Positions 7,080 through 9,699 of a DNA stretch of 9,699 nt are shown here, piece after piece. Under the pieces are notes generated by a model that had not been told where the DNA came from, did no database searches, and worked only from the letters and a program-made list of their open reading frames with translations. Both the position numbers and the translations under genes were made by a program. Numbering within the stretch: the stretch's first letter is position 1; every line of letters begins with the position of its first letter. The stretch lies in NCBI GenBank assembly GCA_964545245.1, contig CAZJFC010000061.1, positions 1-9,699 on the forward strand, written 5' to 3'. The DNA is from CAZJFC01 sp964545245. GTDB taxonomy: Bacteria > Pseudomonadota > Alphaproteobacteria > Rickettsiales > 21-14-0-20-44-7.

Positions 7080-7556
7080 ATGAAATCACAAGGATCCGCT
7101 ATGTCAAAATCATCTAAACTCCCGCAAATCGGCCATAATCAGGCTGTCGCTAAAAAACTCTACAAATTCCTCGCCGACTCTTACACAACGCTGCTCGCCA
7201 CCCAAAACCTCCATTGGAACGTGGAAGGAAAGGATTTTTATTCCGTCCACAAACTCACTGAACAGCTTTATAATGAGCAGTTCCTCGCCAATGATGAAAT
7301 CGCCGAGCGCCTGCGCACCATCGGCCAGAAGGTTGATGGAACAGCCGCCGGTTTTGCCGCCGCGACCTCCATCAAACCAAAAGCAACGCCGACCCTTGAT
7401 GGGCTTATCGCGATTCAGGAAGAAGCGGCAAACTCCGCTCAGGAATTGCTGGACACAGCCGAAAAAGCTGAAGACGCAGCCACTGCCGACCTTGCCACCA
7501 CAAGGCTTGAAGTCCACCAGAAAAACGTGTGGCTGCTCAAAAGCCAGCGCGGGTAG
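7080..7556 (+). CDS. dps: DNA-binding ferritin-like protein Dps
   Basis: A Dps miniferritin of 158 residues. It assembles as a dodecamer, oxidises Fe(II) with hydrogen peroxide, stores the iron and shields DNA in stress. The signature TQNLHWNVEG...F..VHKL with DEIAERLRTIG is complete. Ferroxidase residues by family position are His45, His57, Glu61 (Asp in E. coli), Asp72 and Glu76. The C-terminal HQKNVWLLKS matches the family's last helix. The basic, flexible N-terminus (MKSQGSAMSKSSK) may bind DNA. The ATG at 7080 has a strong GGAGG site (7069-7073) six bases upstream, which settles the start over the internal ATG at 7101. It is a single-gene unit, with a palindromic operator candidate before it and composite repeats after the stop. 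Confidence 0.96.
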   Translation: MKSQGSAMSKSSKLPQIGHNQAVAKKLYKFLADSYTTLLATQNLHWNVEGKDFYSVHKLTEQLYNEQFLANDEIAERLRTIGQKVDGTAAGFAAATSIKPKATPTLDGLIAIQEEAANSAQELLDTAEKAEDAATADLATTRLEVHQKNVWLLKSQRG

Positions 7557-7560
7557 TTTA

Positions 7561-7643
7561 TTTTTTGCCCCCGGCGGCACTCCTGCGCCTTCGATGGGCT
7601 GTGCCTCCGGCACGCTCAAGGCTGGCTCGGTTTGCTAACCTCG
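7561..7643 (+). repeat. Single-arm copy of the TCCT-loop intergenic repeat, directly after dps
   Basis: From TTTTGCCCCC to CTAACCTCG this copy matches the reverse complement of the right arm of the element at 8863-9074. The match includes CGATGGGCTGTGCCTCCGGC, CTCAAGGCTGGCTCGG and a TTTRCTAACCTCG end. It contains GGCAC-TCCT-GCGCC (one mismatch) and GTGCC-TCC-GGCAC hairpins. It is followed without a gap by a second, diverged unit. Confidence 0.75.
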
Positions 7644-7911
7644 TTTTGCCCCCTTCGCGGCTCCTGCCGCTCAGATGGGCTGTTCGCTCCGCTCACGCTC
7701 AGGGCTGCGCCGTTCTCCTGAACGGCTTCTCAATTCTCCCCTCCCTCAGGGAGGGAACTATTTTCTTCTCCCCTCCCTGAGGGAGGGGATGGGGGAGGGT
7801 TAGGGGGAACCGCTTCTACCGATTAACCCTCCTCCAACCTCCTCCCTCAGGGAGGAGGCTTTATGGGAGCGAGCAACCCATCGGAGCGGCAGGAGCCGCG
7901 AAGGGGCAAAA
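7644..7911. repeat. Large nested palindromic element between dps and folE
   Basis: Outer arms of about 46 nt (7644-7690 and 7866-7911) pair with few mismatches; each holds a GCGGC/GCCGC hairpin with a TCCT or AGGA loop. Nested within are GCCGTTC-TCCT-GAACGGC (7709-7726) and three tight palindromes with one-base centres: 7739-7755, 7770-7788 and 7838-7858 (8-10 bp arms of the CCCTCCCT/AGGGAGGG type). A further pair, GGGGGAGGGTTA with TAACCCTCCTCC (7791-7802/7824-7835), lies between them. No convincing gene lies in 7557-7959. Transcript termination is a likely side effect. Confidence 0.75.
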
Positions 7912-7959
7912 TATAACTAAAACACTTGAATTTCCGGGTATTTTATCCTAAAAAGGGCT

Positions 7960-8556
7960 ATGTCCAAAAATATTGCCAAATTCGAAAAAACAGCCGTGAC
8001 AAAAAAACAGGCTGAGGAAGCCGTCCGCACCTTGTTGCTCTGGGCGGGGGAAGACCCGACGCGTGAAGGGCTGGTCGGCACGCCTGACCGTGTCGCGCGT
8101 TCATTCCAGGAATATTTCCGCGGCTATTCCGAAGACCCGAAGGAAATCCTCCAGCGCACTTTCACGGAGACCGAGGGTTATGACGAAATGATCACCCTTA
8201 AGGACATCGAATTTGAATCCCACTGCGAACACCATATGGTGCCGATCATCGGCGTCGCGCATGTCGGCTATATCCCCAACCGCCGGGTGGTGGGCATCAG
8301 CAAGCTGGCGCGTATCGTTGATGTTTACGCCAAGCGCCTGCAGATTCAGGAAAAACTCACCTCGCAGATCGCAACGGCGATCGAGGAGGTTTTGCAGCCG
8401 AAAGGCGTTGCCGTAATCATTGAGGCGCAGCACCAGTGCATGACCACGCGCGGGGTGCATAAGCGCGGCGTTGCCATGCAGACCAGCAAAATGACCGGGC
8501 TTTTCCGCAGCGACAAACGCACGCGCGACGAGTTCATGCAACTTATCAAGAGCTAG
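7960..8556 (+). CDS. folE: GTP cyclohydrolase I
   Basis: Converts GTP to 7,8-dihydroneopterin triphosphate, the first step of folate (and queuosine/pterin) synthesis; the enzyme is a cytosolic toroidal decamer. The 198 residues carry GEDPTREGLVGTPDRVAR (30-47) and the zinc site ESHCEHHMVP with Cys89 and His92, plus Cys160 in HQCM. The catalytic His91 and the conserved GISKLARIVDVYAKRLQIQE are also present. GVHKRG..M.T....G.FR closes the domain. It is a little shorter than E. coli FolE (about 222) at the N-terminus only. The start ATG at 7960 follows AAAAGGGCT, a weak ribosome binding site. It abuts mnhG with no gap. Confidence 0.97.
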   Translation: MSKNIAKFEKTAVTKKQAEEAVRTLLLWAGEDPTREGLVGTPDRVARSFQEYFRGYSEDPKEILQRTFTETEGYDEMITLKDIEFESHCEHHMVPIIGVAHVGYIPNRRVVGISKLARIVDVYAKRLQIQEKLTSQIATAIEEVLQPKGVAVIIEAQHQCMTTRGVHKRGVAMQTSKMTGLFRSDKRTRDEFMQLIKS

Positions 8557-8859
8557 ATGGAAGTTATTGAACAAATTGCAGATTATATTGGCTATGCGCT
8601 GGTTATCGCCGGGGTGTTTTTCATGCTCACCGGCAGTATCGGCATCCTCCGTTTCGGCGATTTTTTTACCCGCCTCCACCCTGCCGGGGTGACTGATTCC
8701 CTCGGCGCGCCCCTCACCCTTCTTGGGCTTGTGTTGATTGAAGGTTTTTCTTTGGTGACGCTTAAATTAATCCTGCTTATCCTGCTGGTTTATATAACAG
8801 CACCCACCGCCTGCCACGCCCTGGCCAAAGCCGCCAACCATACACTGCATCGTAAATAA
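8557..8859 (+). CDS. mnhG: Mrp-type Na+/H+ antiporter subunit G (MnhG/MrpG/PhaG family)
   Basis: A 100-residue membrane protein with three helices (about 7-29, 45-63, 66-84) and the family signature GILRFGDFFTRLHPAGVTDS (29-48). In other bacteria this subunit is part of the multi-protein Mrp cation/proton antiporter in the cytoplasmic membrane, encoded in a six- or seven-gene operon. Here it stands alone: the ATG follows the folE stop directly (TAGATG), suggesting translational coupling, and no other Mrp subunit gene is in the window. It may partner with subunits encoded elsewhere or be a relic with another role. No strong ribosome binding site precedes it. The family call is firm; its assembly is inferred. 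Confidence 0.88.
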   Translation: MEVIEQIADYIGYALVIAGVFFMLTGSIGILRFGDFFTRLHPAGVTDSLGAPLTLLGLVLIEGFSLVTLKLILLILLVYITAPTACHALAKAANHTLHRK

Positions 8860-8862
8860 TTA

Positions 8863-9074
8863 TTTTGCCCCCGTGCGGCGCTCCTGCGCCTCCGATGGGC
8901 TGTGCCTCCGGCACGCTCAGGGCTGGCTCGGCTCCTGCCTCGCTCCCCTTTTCCCTCCTGGTAAAATTCCGGAATGACGAATAGTAAAGAGCGAGGTTAG
9001 TAAACCGAGCCAGCCTTGAGCGTGCCGGAGGCACAGCCCATCGGAGGCGCAGCAGCGCCGCACGGGGGCGAAAA
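8863..9074. repeat. Long inverted repeat with arms of about 70 nt downstream of mnhG
   Basis: Left arm 8863-8931 and right arm 9005-9074 are reverse complements, with about three differences over 70 positions. A second pair, CCTCGCTC (8938-8945) with GAGCGAGG (8989-8996), extends the stem. The loop region holds the short repeat module seen at 6824-6852. Each arm contains smaller hairpins: GGCGC-TCCT-GCGCC (8877-8890), GTGCC-TCC-GGCAC and, at the inner edge, GGC-TCCT-GCC (8930-8939). It starts three bases after the mnhG stop and could end its transcript. Confidence 0.8.
8951..8978 (+). repeat. Short dispersed repeat module, copy 2
   Basis: Matches 6824-6852 with one substitution and one missing A, ending in TTCCGGAATGAC. 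Here it sits in the loop of the long inverted repeat instead of at the edge of a mosaic element. Confidence 0.7.
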
Positions 9075-9106
9075 CAACGCTGTAACAAAACTGTAATATT
9101 TTTTCC

Positions 9107-9134
9107 TTGACATAACAACTGCTTAGCTGATAAG
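9107..9134 (+). promoter_or_regulatory. Putative promoter of the 116-residue gene
   Basis: A perfect TTGACA -35 (9107-9112) is spaced 16 nt from GATAAG (9129-9134), which matches four of six -10 positions. The expected start near 9141 gives a leader of about 95 nt before the ATG at 9236. Confidence 0.55.
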
Positions 9135-9137
9135 TTC

Positions 9138-9186
9138 AAAAACCCCGGTGTTTTGGGTGTTTTTTGAGCTTATGTTTATGGGGTTT
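9138..9186 (+). promoter_or_regulatory. Structured leader with two mutually exclusive pairings
   Basis: AAACCCC (9140-9146) can pair with GGG-T-GTTTTT (9155-9164), giving a terminator-like hairpin with a T-rich 3' side. It can instead pair with GGGGTTT (9180-9186). The two cannot coexist, a layout used by attenuators. No known riboswitch class is recognised, and the first hairpin overlaps the predicted transcription start, so it might instead serve the upstream transcript. Confidence 0.3.
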
Positions 9187-9235
9187 AGCCTCAAGTTATT
9201 TGTTTAGTTACTGATTTTTTTCGATTTTTTAAATT

Positions 9236-9586
9236 ATGCCAGTCAAACTGAAAGAGCTAGCGAATGACCAGCACCATGCCCTGCCCCTTGGGGAGCAGGT
9301 CGATGAGGTCATGCAGCAGCTTACCGAGGCAAATAACGGCAATGTGGTCGAATTCCATGACCCCAAGGAATATATCGCCAGAACAAAGCACGAAGAGCTA
9401 AGAACCAAGCGCATCCAGCAGAAAGTCTGGCTGGAAACAATCATCCAGCGCAACAATGCGCTACAGATGAGCCGCCTTAAAGTACAGGAAATGGCAAGCC
9501 GCGCCCGCGAAGGCTTCGCCGCTCCGCTTGTCGGCAGCTTCAACCCCGGCTCAAACCGCAGTTCCGGCGGCGGCCACGGGATGTAG
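9236..9586 (+). CDS. Small hydrophilic protein of unknown function, 116 residues
   Basis: I do not recognise this protein. It is highly charged and mostly helical, with no signal peptide or membrane helix. Residues 18-32 form one predicted helix (GEQVDEVMQQLTEAN), then comes NVVEFHDPKEYIART. A long basic helix (about 47-92) contains KHEELRTKRIQQKVWLE, and the tail ends in a Gly/Ser-rich SSGGGHGM. The mix of a coiled-coil-like centre and a low-complexity end suggests a binding or structural protein, not an enzyme, but this is inference. A good promoter lies about 100 bases upstream. The ATG is preceded by a T-rich stretch with no ribosome binding site. It is isolated between two repeat clusters. 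Confidence 0.65.
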   Translation: MPVKLKELANDQHHALPLGEQVDEVMQQLTEANNGNVVEFHDPKEYIARTKHEELRTKRIQQKVWLETIIQRNNALQMSRLKVQEMASRAREGFAAPLVGSFNPGSNRSSGGGHGM

Positions 9587-9699
9587 ATGGAATTCCATTT
9601 CATGCACCTCACCCCAACCCTCTCCTGATAGGAGAGGGAGCTACAATTCAACCATCCTATCAGGAGGGAAACATCTTCTTCTCCCCTCCTATCAGGAGG
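9587..9699. repeat. Palindromic repeat cluster at the window end
   Basis: Directly after the stop codon is a perfect 12-bp palindrome, ATGGAATTCCAT (9587-9598). Then come CCCTCTCCT-GAT-AGGAGAGGG (9618-9638) and CCTCC-TATCA-GGAGG (9685-9699, continuing beyond the window). The lead-in TTCTTCTCCCCTCC (9676-9689) is identical to 7763-7776 in the dps-folE element, so the two are related with different palindrome centres. Confidence 0.65.

Noticed and set aside
7110..7619. 169-codon minus-strand open frame
   Set aside because: It is antisense to dps and starts inside the downstream repeat, so its first residues come from repeat sequence.
7529..7780. 83-codon plus-strand open frame
   Set aside because: It starts inside dps in another frame and then reads through the repeat cluster.
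8101..8679. 192-codon minus-strand open frame
   Set aside because: It is antisense to folE and mnhG, both of which carry clear family signatures.
7561..9074. Possible CRISPR array
   Set aside because: Repeats are palindromic, variable, irregularly spaced and in both orientations, with no uniform spacers and no cas genes.
8777..9139. 120-codon minus-strand open frame over the inverted repeat
   Set aside because: Its middle (SVPEAQPIGGAG type) is translated repeat arm and recurs at the other repeat copies; nothing supports a real protein.

Overview
The window reads as a chromosomal segment of a Gram-negative bacterium, most likely an alphaproteobacterium. The Der GTPase, the CarA C-terminus, the folE type and a lone Mrp subunit G fit that group, as do the GTCAT...ATGAC-bounded palindromic intergenic repeats, which resemble those of Rickettsiales and their relatives. 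The order cannot be fixed from sequence alone. Genes are moderately GC-rich, while promoter regions are AT-rich. No tRNA, rRNA, CRISPR array, integrase or transposase gene is visible.

Layout. Bases 1-722 hold the 3' part of carA (+), which converges on a membrane fatty acid desaturase (782-1678, -). The whole gap between the two stop codons is one imperfect hairpin. Upstream of the desaturase lie a palindromic mini-element (1733-1822) and an unfamiliar 364-residue soluble protein (1817-2911, -) with weak resemblance to the ChaN/Tiki/EreA fold. Next come an 84-residue protein (3008-3262, -) and an unusually long, divergent citrate synthase (3262-5070, -). The last two overlap by one base (TAATG). 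A divergent intergenic region separates gltA from der (5237-6574, +). Then follow, all on +, dps (7080-7556), folE (7960-8556) directly abutting mnhG (8557-8859), and a 116-residue protein of unknown function (9236-9586).

The right half is dominated by intergenic repeats. Downstream of der, dps, mnhG and the last gene are related composite palindromes. They are built from small hairpins whose stems differ but whose loops are repeatedly TCCT (AGGA on the other strand). One forms an inverted repeat with arms of about 70 nt (8863-9074). One is a nested palindrome of about 270 bp (7644-7911), next to a separate single-arm copy. One is a run of four hairpins bounded by GTCAT/ATGAC (6703-6852). They lie in the gene-free stretches 6575-7079, 7557-7959 and 8860-9235 and probably act as transcript ends, though they look like a dispersed mobile or REP-like family.

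The genes are mostly housekeeping: pyrimidine/arginine precursor supply (carA), entry to the TCA cycle (gltA), 50S ribosome maturation (der), iron and oxidative-stress protection (dps), the first step of pterin synthesis (folE), ion homeostasis (mnhG) and lipid modification (desaturase). They do not form one pathway. The points most worth a second look are the enlarged citrate synthase with its coupled small protein, the TCCT/AGGA-loop hairpin family, and the structured leader of the last gene.
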